A DNA stretch of 64,000 nt from Ananas comosus (taxonomy: Eukaryota; Streptophyta; Magnoliopsida; Poales; Bromeliaceae). Within the stretch, counting starts at the first letter, position 1, and each line of letters opens with the position of its first letter. The notes beneath the pieces were generated by a model. That model saw only the letters and a program-made list of their open reading frames with translations. It ran no database searches and was not told the origin of the DNA. This document shows positions 10,735 to 21,906 of this stretch, in pieces. The DNA lies in contig NC_033639.1 of assembly GCF_001540865.1 (NCBI RefSeq), positions 3,812,685 through 3,876,684 on the forward strand, given 5' to 3'. Position numbers and translations under genes: made by a program.

Positions 10735-11225
10735 ATTCCTTATCTTAATTATAACTGATACTATTATTCGATATATATTTCATAAGCGGTTTGATTTCTC
10801 AACTTTGGATGAATATTTTCGCTAGATTGCGTGCTCAGTAATCTATATATGCAATTAAGTACTGATCTATATTTATACACATACATCTGCTATCAACTAC
10901 TCTGCACAACTAATTGGAGCAGATTAATTGTAACACTAATTACCTGTCGGACCTCAACAAAAGTACTTCAATTTGGAAATAGAGAAAGATTTTTGCTTTT
11001 TTTTTTCCGAGAGAAATATCTTCTTTTTTTCTTTTAAGAGAATGGTAATGCGCTATCCACTTCAGGAGATGAACTAAGCTGCACAGATTAAGACCTTTCG
11101 GGAACCAAAAAAAAGTGCATGCAATAAGACAAAAAGAGAAAAAAATAATTAAGTGAAACAGGAATGTGTAACATTGTATAGCATTACTCAGCACACTCCC
11201 CCACCAGAAATTAAGAGGAGAAAAA
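10735..11225. other. ABCB 3' flank
   Basis: AT-rich sequence expected to hold the ABCB 3' UTR. No confident polyadenylation signal was picked out, and nothing else is recognised. Confidence 0.4.
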
Positions 11226-12430
11226 GATACTGGAGTGGTATTAAAGGCTTCTCTTACAATATTTACACTTAATTTAATACTATTAATTTGTAATAATTAT
11301 AAATTTGTCCAATTATCAATATATTGACAATTAGCTTATCTGGCGATTCAAAAATCGTGACTCAGCTGTTCGATCAGTCACAATCTTTTATGTGTGTGAT
11401 CCATAAATTCTATTCTATCAGATAGTGAGACATATTGTAATCACCATCAACAATATCACTGATATTCCTTTCACTGAGTTGGAACAATTCCAACCTAGCT
11501 CAATGAGAATTATTGATCATCCAGATAACTCTCATGAGTCTCACAATCTACAAGTGATGCCTAGCAGCATGAGTAGCATTACAGTAGAATGAAATACTGA
11601 ACCTTAGGTACAATTAACGTGTGATACAGGCCTTCTATCATGAGTTCCCACTAGACAGAAGTTATGGAATAGCTCGTCAAATCCCATCGTCTGTCATATG
11701 TCAAATTTATTCGACTCGAATTTCTAATATTGAAAACCCTTTTAGCTATTTACTCCACCCTGCCCAAAATCTTATAAACTTAGTTTCATAAATCACATAG
11801 GATTGACACTCTTTTCTACCAAGAGAAATAAATTTTATATAGCTACACATCCTATCCCTACAACGAATCTACTATAGCCACCATGCACCCAAGGATCCAA
11901 ATGACTAGGGGCCAAGCGTATGTACAGTCAAACTACAGTAATTTCATTGTGGATAACCGAGGCACCGTAGATCAAAGAACCGTACACACTACTGCAACAT
12001 TGAGTAAGTCACTAACGAGTGAGTAAACATCCAATTGACTTCTTATATTGGCCATGGTCGGTAGAATTATTCGCTAACAACCACTTGCGCATTCGCTTTA
12101 GTGTCTCCACAATGTTGATTCAAGACTCGTCTACCCTAAAGGAAAGCGATCTGCGCACCAATCTCACCGAATCAATCACAATCCTCGTAATGATCTATCG
12201 ATCAGGAACATTTAAGAATTAAGAATTAACCACTAATAATACATGTCTCAAATTCTCAACTCTTGAGACGTATCATCATCTTTTTAGACGATTTATGGAC
12301 ATATACACTACATGAATGAAAATAAAAAATTCAAATTCATTTATTATATATAAAATCTAATAAAAATTTATATCCTAAAAAAATATGTGTCAATCTGGTT
12401 GGCTTCTAGGGCATACATACATCTAACACT
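11226..12430 (-). repeat. Truncated copia-type LTR, copy 1
   Basis: About 1.2 kb colinear with the solo LTR at 40383-42161 (shared segments include CAACAATATCACTGA, GTCTGTCATATG and TTGGCTTCTAGGGCATACAT). On the minus strand it starts TGTTAGATGTATG. The end matching the left part of the other copy (40383 to about 40930) is missing, so it is truncated rather than a full solo LTR. It is not coding; the frame at 12019-12222 is a by-product. Confidence 0.75.
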
Positions 12431-12538
12431 GCGTGCTATACTAGTGGTCAACTGGCTTAATTGAATTGCAAATTGCAACATTGATAAGCTATACAACCTG
12501 AACCTGCTAGATAAACACTAAACTTAGTATAGTAGCTT
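12431..12538 (+). other. Short segment left of the copia array
   Basis: This joins directly to 19477 if the copia array and one TACAA are removed, so it is probably part of the same gypsy LTR as 19477-21905. No motif is visible. Confidence 0.3.
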
Positions 12539-12543
12539 TACAA

Positions 12544-12782
12544 TGAAGAAAATATTACAAGGTTCAATCATTTTATTAATATCGTATCGTACATCTTAAA
12601 TATGATACAAGATGATTCTAAAATAAGAAATAGTAATAAAGGAAGCTAAGCTGACCATATCTCTATAGAAGGTGTAAAATGTTAATAATGGAAAGCATAT
12701 AAAACTATACAAATTTGTAAGATAAATTATACTAATTAGAATCTTGATCTAATCGATGTTTGATTTGTAAATCCTGCTAATA
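12544..12782 (-). repeat. 3' LTR of the Ale-like copia array
   Basis: 239 bp, next to the polypurine tract CTCCCCCTCAA (shown on the + strand) at 12783. It matches 17576-17772 and 19276-19471, the latter lacking about 45 bp near its inner end. Confidence 0.9.
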
Positions 12783-12849
12783 CTCCCCCTCAAGTTGGAG
12801 CATGTAGATTCGCAATGCCCAACTTGGACAATAGATTTGAAAATCGATC

Positions 12850-15800
12850 ACGACCGAGAGCCTTTGTGAAGATATCGATCAGGAACATAAGCAGTGATGA
12901 GTTCTTTGGATTGTAGATGTTCACGAATGAAATGACAATCAATATCTATATGTTTGGTATGCTCATGAAAAACAGCATTAGCTGCAATATGTAAGGTGGC
13001 TTGGTTATCACAATATAGTGTCATAGGATTTGGATGAGACACGTGAAGATCATGAAGGATGCTTCACAACCATATTAGTTCGCTAGTAGCAGTAGAAATT
13101 GCTCTATATTCAGTTTCAGCAGACGATTTTGATACAATCTTTTGTTTCTTAGATCTCCAAGAGATAGGAGAATCACCTAACATAATGAAGTAGCCGGTTG
13201 TAGAATGCCGAGTCATAGGACAACCAGCCCAATCCGAGTCACAATATGCTATCAAATTTAAGTTACTGGAAGAGGATAAAAGAATGCCCTGTCCCGGAGA
13301 GGATTTAAGATAGCGAAGAACTCGCATAGCCGCATCAAAATGTGATGTGCGAGGGTCTTGCATAAATTGACTGAGAATGTGAACAGAATAACATAACTCT
13401 GGCCTTGTAATGGTTAAGTATAATAATCGACCAACTAATCGGCGATATTGAGAAGGATCAGAAATTGGCTGGCCAGAATCAACGGATAGCTGATGTTGTT
13501 GCTCCATCGGAAAAGAACAAGGACGACTAGCTGACATGCCTGTTTCAGCCAATATATCGAGAGCATATTTTCGTTGGCTCAGAACAATGCCTTTCGAAGA
13601 ACGGGCAACTTCAATTCCCAGAAAATATTTCAACGGCCCAAGATCTTTGATGTGAAACTTGCTGTTTAAGTATGATTTGAGAGAGTTGATCTGCAAGGGG
13701 TCATTCCCTGTTATAATAATATCATCAACATAAATTAATACAACAATAAAACTGCTATTGTGACTTGAAGTGAATAGAGAATAATCTGCTGTTGATTGGT
13801 GAAATCCGATGGCCTTGAGGGAGAAAGTGAATTTGTCAAACCAATTCCTAGAGGCTTGCTTTAACCCGTATATGGACTTTCGAAGTCGACAAACTCGAGA
13901 GTCACCTTTGCGTGAAAATCCTTGTGCACTACAACAGAATTAGGTTATAGCGACACATGTTTGGGACACTTTTGTGTAAGTGTCTCATTTATGCCAAAAT
14001 TTTTTAAAAACTATTAATATCTAAATATAAAGTCCAATCCAACAAAAAATAAAAATGTTACTCTACTCAACCCACCCCACCCAGCCCATTCAGCCTGATT
14101 ACAAACAGAAAAGAAAAGAAAAAAAAAAAAATCGATTACCATCTCCCTTTCTCCCCTCACTCAATCCAATGAAATCCTAGACGAAGAGCCCTTCCCTCTC
14201 CTCCTCCTCCGCCACCGCAGCCAACGAGGTAGAGTTTCGACGGTTGCTAAATGTTTAAATAAGTGTTAGTAAATTAGCAACACTCTTTTTAGGTTTAGCG
14301 ACACTCTTTAACTGTCATTATATACCTAGCGATCCCACATATAGCAACACTTTTTAAAAGTGTCGGTAATTTAGCCAGCAACATTTTTTTTTTGATTTGT
14401 ACCGACATTTAAAAGTGTCGCTATAGATTATTTTTGTTGTAGTGGTGGAATTTTCATGTAAACTTCTTTTAATAGATCACCATGAAGGAAAGCATTATTC
14501 ACATCAAGTTGGTGCAGATCGCAATTCCGTATTGATGCAACAGCAAGTAAGCAACGTACCGTAACCAGTTTGGCAACTGGAGCAAATGTTTCGTGATAAT
14601 CAAGCCCTTCAATTTGTTTGTAATCCTTAGCAACTAAGCGTGCTTTGTAACATTCAATTGAACCATCAGGTTTATATTTAATTTGAAAATCCACTTTGAA
14701 TCAATAGCATGCTTGCCAGAAGGTAGTTCTTCGAGTGTCCAAGTATTATTTTGTTCTAGTGCAGCGATTTCGTTTTTCATAGCTTCACGCCATTCAACTT
14801 ATTGGACAGCTTGGGAGAAAGTAGTTGGTTCAACAGTAGAAGTGATAGCTGCTAGGTATGCCGAATGTGAAGGTGAAAAAGAATTGTAAGAGACAAAATG
14901 AGACATAGGATAAACAATACCTGAGTTGGCTGTGAGAGTGGTAGCACGAGTTGGATCTAATGAAGAAGGTAAGTCATAGGCAAAATCATGAAGCCTATGC
15001 GGAATATTCCGCGAACGTTGAGGTCGTTGAGTATGTTGAAGTGTGGATTGTGAGTAGATATTTTCAGCAGTACTTGAGGAAGGTGGGGCGAACAAATCAA
15101 GTTGAGAGTCTATGTTTTCATGTTCAGGTTCATCAAATATTAGTATAGGTATAACCGGATTGGGTGATTTTAACGTTGACTTATCAGCGTAAGGAAAGAT
15201 GTTTTCATAAAAAATGACATCTCTTAAGGTAAAAATTTTGTGAGTTTCTAAATCGTAAACTCGATAACCCTTTTGACCAAAAGGATAACCAACAAAGATG
15301 CAACGAGTAGCTCTTCCATCAAATTTGCTCCCAGGTTTAGAATGATTTTGAGCATAACAGAGGCAGCCAAAAACACGAAGATGGACATAACTTGAAAATT
15401 TATCGAACAAAACCTCATAAGGAGTTTTATCGGACAACACAGGCGTAGGAAGGAGATTGATCAGATATGCAGCGGTTAAGACACAATCGCCCCAAAATTT
15501 AAGAGGAAGGTTGGCTTGAAAGCGTAAGGCATGAGCAACTTCAAGAAGATGACGGTGTTTTCTCTCTACAATCCTATTTTGTTGAGGAGTACCTACACAG
15601 GAAGTTTGGTGCACAATACCATTTGAAGAGAAAAAATTTTGCATCAGATCCGAGGTAAATTCACTACCATTATCGCTACGAACTTGTCTAACTTGAGTCT
15701 TAAATTGGGTCCGAATCATATTGCAAAAATGTTTCAGGTAAGTAAATGTTTGAGATTTATGCTTCATTAGGAAGACCCAAGTGCAACGAGAGCAATCATC

Positions 15801-17519
15801 AACAATGGTTAAGAAGTAATGTGCACCACTATGTGAAGGTGTAGAATAACCACCCCAAATATCACAATGAATCAAAGAGAAGCACTCAGAACTTTTATTA
15901 TGGCTAATGGGAAAAGATTTTCTCGTTTGTTTAGAACGATGACAAATATCACAATTATGCTGAACATTAGAAGATAATTGACAAGGTAAATGAGAAATTT
16001 GGGACAAACGATCCATAGAAGCATGACCAAGACGCAAATGCCATAGTGATGGGGATTTATCTTGACTTGCTTGAAAAGCAACAGGGACATGAGGTGCAGT
16101 GCAATAGATTCCATCTCGTAGCTTACCCACTCCAATCAGCTTCCTCGAGGTTAGGTCCTGGAGAACACAAAAATCAGGGAAGAAAAGGACAGCACAGTTA
16201 AGTTCCTTAGTGAGTTTGCTAACCGATAAAAGGTTACAAGTAAACTCCGGCACACAAAGAACATTGTTAAGAACAGCATCATCTGAAAAAGAAACTTTGC
16301 CGGAGTGTGTAACAGATAATAGAGAGCCGTTTGGCAATTTAACAGGTTTAGAACAAGTGTATGTTTCTTTTAACATGGAAAGCGAAGACGTCATATGGTC
16401 GGAAGCACCGCTATCAATAATCCAGGCAGTAGAATGAAAGCGCTTACCAGCAAGGTTTGCAGAATTGCATGATACTTCACCATTCAAAAGATTCATGAGT
16501 TGATGATATTGATCTGTTGTAAGACCCGATATTGGAGATTCATTTGCCGGTGGTTGTTCTTTAATGGATGCTGCTGCAAAAGAACCACGTGGTGCTGGGA
16601 ATAATTTTGATCGATCCATATTTTTGATCGATTGTTGCTCTTTCACATTGTGTGTTCGCCAGTTTGGAGGATAACCAATAATCTCAAAACAACGTTCTCT
16701 GCTGTGGCCAGATTTCTTGCAGTGATCACAGCGTTCACGTAATTTGGTTTGATTTGTTCGAATATTTTTCGCTTTGGCAGCTAAGGCTGTTGCTTCCACA
16801 ATAGGCAGCCTTGAAGAAGCAACAACTTGTTGTTTTTCTTCTTGAGTTACAATTGAATGAACTTTGCTCAAAGAAGGAAGAGGTTCAGTGCTTAAGATTT
16901 GGGAACGAATGGTATTGAAATTATCATTCAAACCCATTAAAAATTGGTGAACCTTCTCCGTTTCACGAGTGGCTCCATATGCTTTTGCAGCTCCACAAGT
17001 ACAACTTGGAACCATCTCATATAGTTGTAATTCATCCCACAAAGGCTTTAGTTTAGTGTAATAAGCAGCAACAGAAAGATTACCTTGATTAATAAGAGAA
17101 AGATCTCGCTTAAGTTGATGGACACGGGGTGCATTGCCTTGTGAAAATCGCTCTTCGAGATCAACCCAAATTTCACGCGCTGTGTCAGCATAAGCCACAC
17201 TATCATGCAAGTCACGTGAAAGAGCATTAAAAATCCAGGAGATAACCATAGAGTTGCATTTCACCCAGGAATGAACATCTGGAGAATTATCGATAGGTTT
17301 TGTAATTGAACCGTCAACAAAGCCCATCTTATTTTTTGCATTGAGAGCATTTTGCATTGCTCTTTTCCATGTTGGGTAATTATCCCCATTCAAAGGGCAA
17401 GACACAAATACTGTGCCTGGGTTGTCAGAAGGATGTAGGTAGTATGGAGAATCAGAGTTAACAGGCTTGGTGCTGTCGACAGGTTTGGTGCTGCCATTCG
17501 CTCCCTCACTTGTCGACAT
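12850..17519 (-). pseudogene. Ale-like copia gag-pol, disrupted
   Basis: The first 906 codons (17519 to 14799) are one open frame. Gag has the YYLHPSDNPG start and GDNYPTW typical of Ale/Retrofit gag. A zinc knuckle C-D-H-C-KKSG-H-SRER-C follows, then protease with intact IIDSGASDH, the integrase zinc domain H-LRLGH...C-DIC, and the integrase core (IHCDIW, RSDNGSEF, PQQN..VERKH). A stop then interrupts AVQ-VEWREAM near 14800, a one-base deletion near 14690 shifts frame before KYKPDGS, a CACTA element occupies 13927-14444, and a stop lies near 13055. Reverse transcriptase retains GLKQA and YVDD (about 13725-13880), and RNase H retains ETEY and CDNQA. The C-terminus frameshifts near 12890. It is non-functional, though protease and integrase are well preserved. 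Confidence 0.9.
13927..14444 (+). mobile_element. Non-autonomous CACTA mini-element (copy 1)
   Basis: 518 bp with CACTACAAC at one end and GTTGTAGTG at the other, flanked by the 3-bp target duplication GTG (13924-13926, 14445-14447). Inner ends read GAATTAGGTTATAGCGACAC on the left and TGTCGCTATAG on the right. It has no coding capacity. Its insertion splits the copia reverse transcriptase between KIPP and the RKSIYGLKQ region, so it is younger than the host element. Orientation is arbitrary: the GAATTAGG end is called left. Confidence 0.93.
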
Positions 17520-17562
17520 GATAAAGATGGCGAAGAACTTGCCACAAAAATTAAACTATCAG

Positions 17563-17772
17563 TGCTCTGATACCATGAAGAAAATATTACAAGGCTCAAT
17601 GATTTTATTAATATTGTTTTGTACATCTTAAATATGACACAAGATGATTCTAAAAAGAAATTCTAATAAAGGAAGCTAAGCTGACCATATCTCTATAGAA
17701 GGTGTAAAATGTTAATAATGGAAAGCATATAAAAACTATACAATTTTGTAAGATAAATTTGAATCTTGATCT
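17563..17772 (-). repeat. Internal LTR and primer-binding site of the Ale-like array
   Basis: The + strand shows TGCTCTGATACCA (17563-17575), the complement of a tRNA-iMet primer-binding site, followed by an LTR starting TGAAGAAAATATTAC. The LTR stops at the N at 17773, about 30 bp short of its expected end. Confidence 0.85.
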
Positions 17773-17773
17773 N

Positions 17774-19218
17774 AAAGCAACAGGGACATGAGGTGCAGTG
17801 CAATAGATTCCATCTCGTAGCTTACCCACTCCAATCAGCTTCCTCGAGGTTAGGTCCTGGAGAACACAAAAATTAGGGAAGAAAAGGACAGCACAGTTGA
17901 GTTCCTTAGTGAGTTTGCTAACAGATAAAAGGTTACAAGTAAACTCCGGCACACAAAGAACATTGTTAAGAACAGAATCATCTGAAAAAGAAATTTTGCC
18001 GGAGTGTGTAACAGATAATAGAGAGCCATTTGGCAATTTAACAAGTTTAGAACAAGTGTATGTTTCTTTTAACATGGAAAACGAAAACGTCATATGGTCG
18101 GAAGCACCGCTATCAATAACCCAGGCAATAGAATGAAAGGGCTTACCAGCAAGGTTTGCAGAATTGCATGATACTTCACTATTCAAAAGATTCATGAGTT
18201 GATGATATTGATCTATTGTAAGACCCGATATTGGAGATTCATTTGCCGATGGTTGTTCTGTAATGGTTGCTGCTGCAAAAGAACCACGTGGTGCTGGGAA
18301 TATTTTTGATCGATCCGTAATTTTGATCGACAGTTGCTCTTTCACATTGTGTGTTCGCCAGTTTGGAGGATAACCAATAATCTCAAAACAACGCTCTCTG
18401 CTATGGCTAGATTTCTTGCAGTGATCACATCGTTCACGTAATTTGGTTTGATTTGTTCGAATATTTTTCGCTTTGGCAACTAAGGCTGTTGCTTCTACAA
18501 TAGGCAGCCTTGAAGAAGCAACAACCTGTTGTTTTTCTTCTTGAGTTACAATTGAATAAACTTTGCTCAAAGATGGAAGAGGTTCAGTACTTAAGATTTG
18601 GGAACAAATAGTATTGAAATTATCATTCTGACCTATTAAAAATTGTTGAACCTTCTCCGTTTCATGAGTGGCTCCATATGCTTTTGCAGCTCCACAAGTA
18701 CAACTTGGAACCATCTCATATAGATGTAATTCATCCCACAAAGGCTTTAGTTTAGTGTAATAAGCAGCAACAGAAAGATTACCTTGATTAATAAGAGAAA
18801 GATCTCGCTTGAGTTGATGGACACGGGGTGCATTGCCTTGTGAAAATCGCTCCTCGAGATCAACCCAAATTTCACGCACTGTATCGGCATAAGCCACACT
18901 ATCATGCAAGTCACGTGAAAGAGCATTAAAGATCCAGGAGATAACCATAGAGTTGCATTTCACCCAGGAATGAACATCAGGAGAATTATCAACAGGTTTT
19001 GTAATTGAACTGTCAACAAAACCCATCTTATATTTTGCATTGAGAGCATTTTGCATTGCTCTTCTCCATGTTGGGTAATTATCCCCATTCAAAGGACAAG
19101 ACACGAAAACTGTGCCTGGATTGTCAGAAGGATGTAGGTAGTATGGAGAATCAGAGTAGACAGGTTTGGTGCTGTCGACAGGTTTGGTGTTGCCGTTTGC
19201 TCCTTCACTTGTCGACAT
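17774..19218 (-). pseudogene. Second Ale-like gag-protease-integrase fragment
   Basis: Open from ATG at 19218 to the assembly gap. It closely matches the neighbouring copy's first 480 residues with scattered replacements (for example Lys to Tyr after NALNAK, and loss of a Gly in the zinc knuckle spacing CKKSSH). Protease keeps VIDSGASDH. The reading frame stops at the N at 17773 within the region before the integrase zinc domain. Sequence on the other side of the N is LTR, so any apparent fusion across it is an artefact. Confidence 0.88.
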
Positions 19219-19262
19219 GATAAAGATGGCAAAGAAGTTGCCACAAAAAATAAACTATCAGT

Positions 19263-19471
19263 GCTCTGATACCATGAAGAAAATATTACAAGATGATACA
19301 AGATGATTCTAAAATAAGAAATAGTAATAAAAGGAAGCTAAGTTGACCATATCTCTATAGGTGTAAAATGTTAATAATGGAAAGCATATAAAACTATACA
19401 AATTTGTAAGATAAATTATGCTAATTTGAATCTTGATCTAATCGATGTTTGATTTGTAAATCCTGCTAATA
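19263..19471 (-). repeat. Outer 5' LTR and primer-binding site of the Ale-like array
   Basis: The primer-binding site complement is at 19263-19275 and the LTR at 19276-19471, ending CTGCTAATA directly before the TACAA duplication. A deletion of about 45 bp near the inner end distinguishes it from the other two LTRs. Confidence 0.88.
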
Positions 19472-19476
19472 TACAA

Positions 19477-21905
19477 CATCAGTTTTAATACTCCTCTATG
19501 TCTGGGACTGTGCCGGGTGGAACTGGAATAGTATTAGTTTGTGGGCTCATTGATTACCTTAGCCGTAGGGTTAGACAGCAATATTAATTAGAACCGGATT
19601 GTGCCGAGGTTGTGTTGTTAGCGGTTACTATGATTTGATCATGTTCATGGATTATAGCCTGTCATAGCATAGTATGTTTGACCTAATTACTTTAATCTTC
19701 GAGCAAGTTGCTCCCCTCGAGTGCCACTTCGGAGATAGATGGTTGATTTAATATATATTAAGTAAAAGGTATAGCATACCGAACTTCTAAAGTTATGAAG
19801 TTATGGGGTATGTTAGTTTGGAGAGCCGTTAGAATGGTTCCGGTGAAGTTCGGGAGCATTCGGGTGTTTTCGGTACGCGTCGGGCGCGAAAACGGAACCC
19901 GAAAAGCTATGATTGGACCTTGGCCAAAATCCGGCAAGGCGTGGATGAAAAGATGGTTTGAACATGCTCGAAAACATGTGTTGGGAGTCTCCGTGAGATT
20001 TGAGGCGAATCGGAGAACCACGGAGCAAAAACGAGCGAAAACGGACCAAAATTGGCGAAAAGACTGAAATTTTGGCGAAGTCTGAAAGTGCAAAATTTTT
20101 GGACCTATGGACTCCGGTTCCTCAAGCCAAGGACCGGTCCCCGAAGCCCGAAAATGCTCAGAATGAGCAGGGCACTATGTTAATTTGTGGGGGGCTTGCA
20201 TTGTTGACGGGGCTTTTGGCATTTTGTGCAAGTAGGATTAAAAGGGTGGTGGTGAGAGCTCATTCCTCTCTCTCTCTCACACTTGCAACCCAAAACATTT
20301 TCCTCTCTATCTCTGAAGAACTCTCATTCTCTCTCTTTAAGGGTAGATCTAAGAGGGAGATTTGGTGGAGAGTGAAGCTTGAAGGAGATCCATCACCATC
20401 TTCTCCTTCTTCTTCACCTTGGAGTAAGCTTTTGGAGGTAAGCTACTTAGAGCTTTAATGGTATATCTTTAGGGTTTGGGTTTTAAGCTCTAAGGATGGT
20501 TTTAGTGGAACCCTAGCATGCTAAGATGATGATTATTGCTTGAATCTAGAGGGTTAATGGTGATTCTTGCATTGGTTAGTTTCTAGGGCTTCAAAATGTG
20601 GTTTTACTAAATGCTTGGGTTTGATCTAAATTAATCCTACGTAAATCAAATTGCTAGGTATTTTAACGCATTGGCGAAGTCGGTTCAGTGATCCGTCGAG
20701 CCTGTACAAAGATATTGGCGAAGTGGACGTTTTGGCTTCGTTTTCGTTTGGAGGGCCGAGGCGGCGTCCAAAAATTGTGAAAATGGATTTCTAGTATCGC
20801 GGCGTCAAGTTATAGACCTTTAAAACTCGAGGCCGCGGATTGACGCACGGTTGGTGAGCGGTTGCAAGTTCGGGCCGAGCTGGACGACGAGTGTTGCGGG
20901 AGGCCGATTGCAAGTGACTACAAGCAATCGGAAAGCTATTTGAGGTGGGTTGTGCTCACCGAAGTTATTAGCTTGCTTCCATGTCGAAGCGAAGTGTAGT
21001 TCCTCGTTGATGCATATAATGAATTAAATGCTAGATAAATGCATCAGTTAAATGCTAGATAAATCCATGAGTTAAATGCTAGATGAATGCATGAAAATGA
21101 TGCTATATAAATGCATAGTTTATATTATGCTAGATGATATTGCCTATTAATTATTGGAATCTACTTGATGGGATGCTTGGTGGAAATATAGACGTGTTGA
21201 TATACCTTGAGATGCGAGTTGATATATATGCATGTTGGTATATTGTGGATTATGTTTAGTGACATATGTATGTGGACTTGGGTCAACAACTCTGGGTCAA
21301 TTTGATAACTCGACATTGGAAACTTACGATGCTAAACAAGTGGTGAACTTAGTGTTCGTATCAGAGGATATAACGAGTGGCATTTAAGCAATTTTGAATG
21401 ACATGGGTGACGAGTGGCATTTGAACATAGTGTAAAGAAACACTTTGATGCAATGAACTTAGGGATATGTGAATTTCCCTAGAAATGACAAGTTGCATGA
21501 GAACTTAGTGTAGGTGTAACACTGAAACATGGATATTGGGATAGGTGGATTCCCGAGTCATTATTATCCATAGTTGATAGGGTATCCTCAGTTGACGAGG
21601 ATTGGATCATACTCACATAGTCTATTGTTTTGAGCTTGGGGTGGTCGCTCCACACAAGCCGTGCACTCCGGAGTTTGGCACACGAGGGGCAGTAGCTAGC
21701 TGTTCCGCAAGCGGTCTCGGGTGAATCGAGCGACTAGGGACTCCTCACCTATGGGATTTGAGATGTGAGTCGGGGCGTAGAGCGGGGTAGCTCCGCACCT
21801 ATGAGATTTGAGTTGTGGTTCAATCCCAGTAGAGTGGATTCGGTATCCTAGTTGAGTGGATTTAAGGCTGAGGTGCAAGTGAGAGGTCCTTCGCCTTGAG
21901 ACTGG
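19477..21905 (+). repeat. Long Ty3/gypsy LTR, + orientation, first part
   Basis: A long non-coding stretch with features shared, in the same order, with the reverse complement of 21907-24720: a GGACCGGTCCC motif near 20128, a CT-rich stretch followed by CACCTTGGAG and GGAGGTAAGC (about 20390-20450), TTTAGGGTTT, then GGCGAAG-type segments. It resumes at 24726 and ends before a primer-binding site at 25422. It also has a short local repeat of an ATGCTAGATRAATGCAT unit (about 21030-21110). LTRs of several kb are typical of Del/Tekay gypsy elements. The left end is not located. Confidence 0.65.
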
Positions 21906-21906
21906 C

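Larger units (their letters stand above)
12544..19471 (-). mobile_element. Ale/Retrofit-like Ty1/copia array with three LTRs in one target duplication
   Basis: Reverse-strand layout from high to low coordinate: LTR 19276-19471, primer-binding site 19263-19275, gag-protease-partial integrase (19218 to 17774), assembly gap 17773, LTR 17576-17772 (cut by the gap), primer-binding site 17563-17575, gag-pol (17519 to about 12850), polypurine tract and LTR 12544-12782. The outer ends carry one 5-bp duplication TACAA (12539-12543 and 19472-19476), and no duplication is seen at the internal LTR. This fits an LTR-internal-LTR-internal-LTR array from unequal recombination, with the missing pol of the second unit hidden by the one-base gap. 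A collapsed assembly of two nearby copies is the alternative. LTRs start TATTAG rather than TG. Confidence 0.85.

Noticed and set aside
17650..17773. C-terminal tail of the 522-residue reverse frame
   Set aside because: It is LTR sequence joined across the N at 17773 and is not part of the protein.
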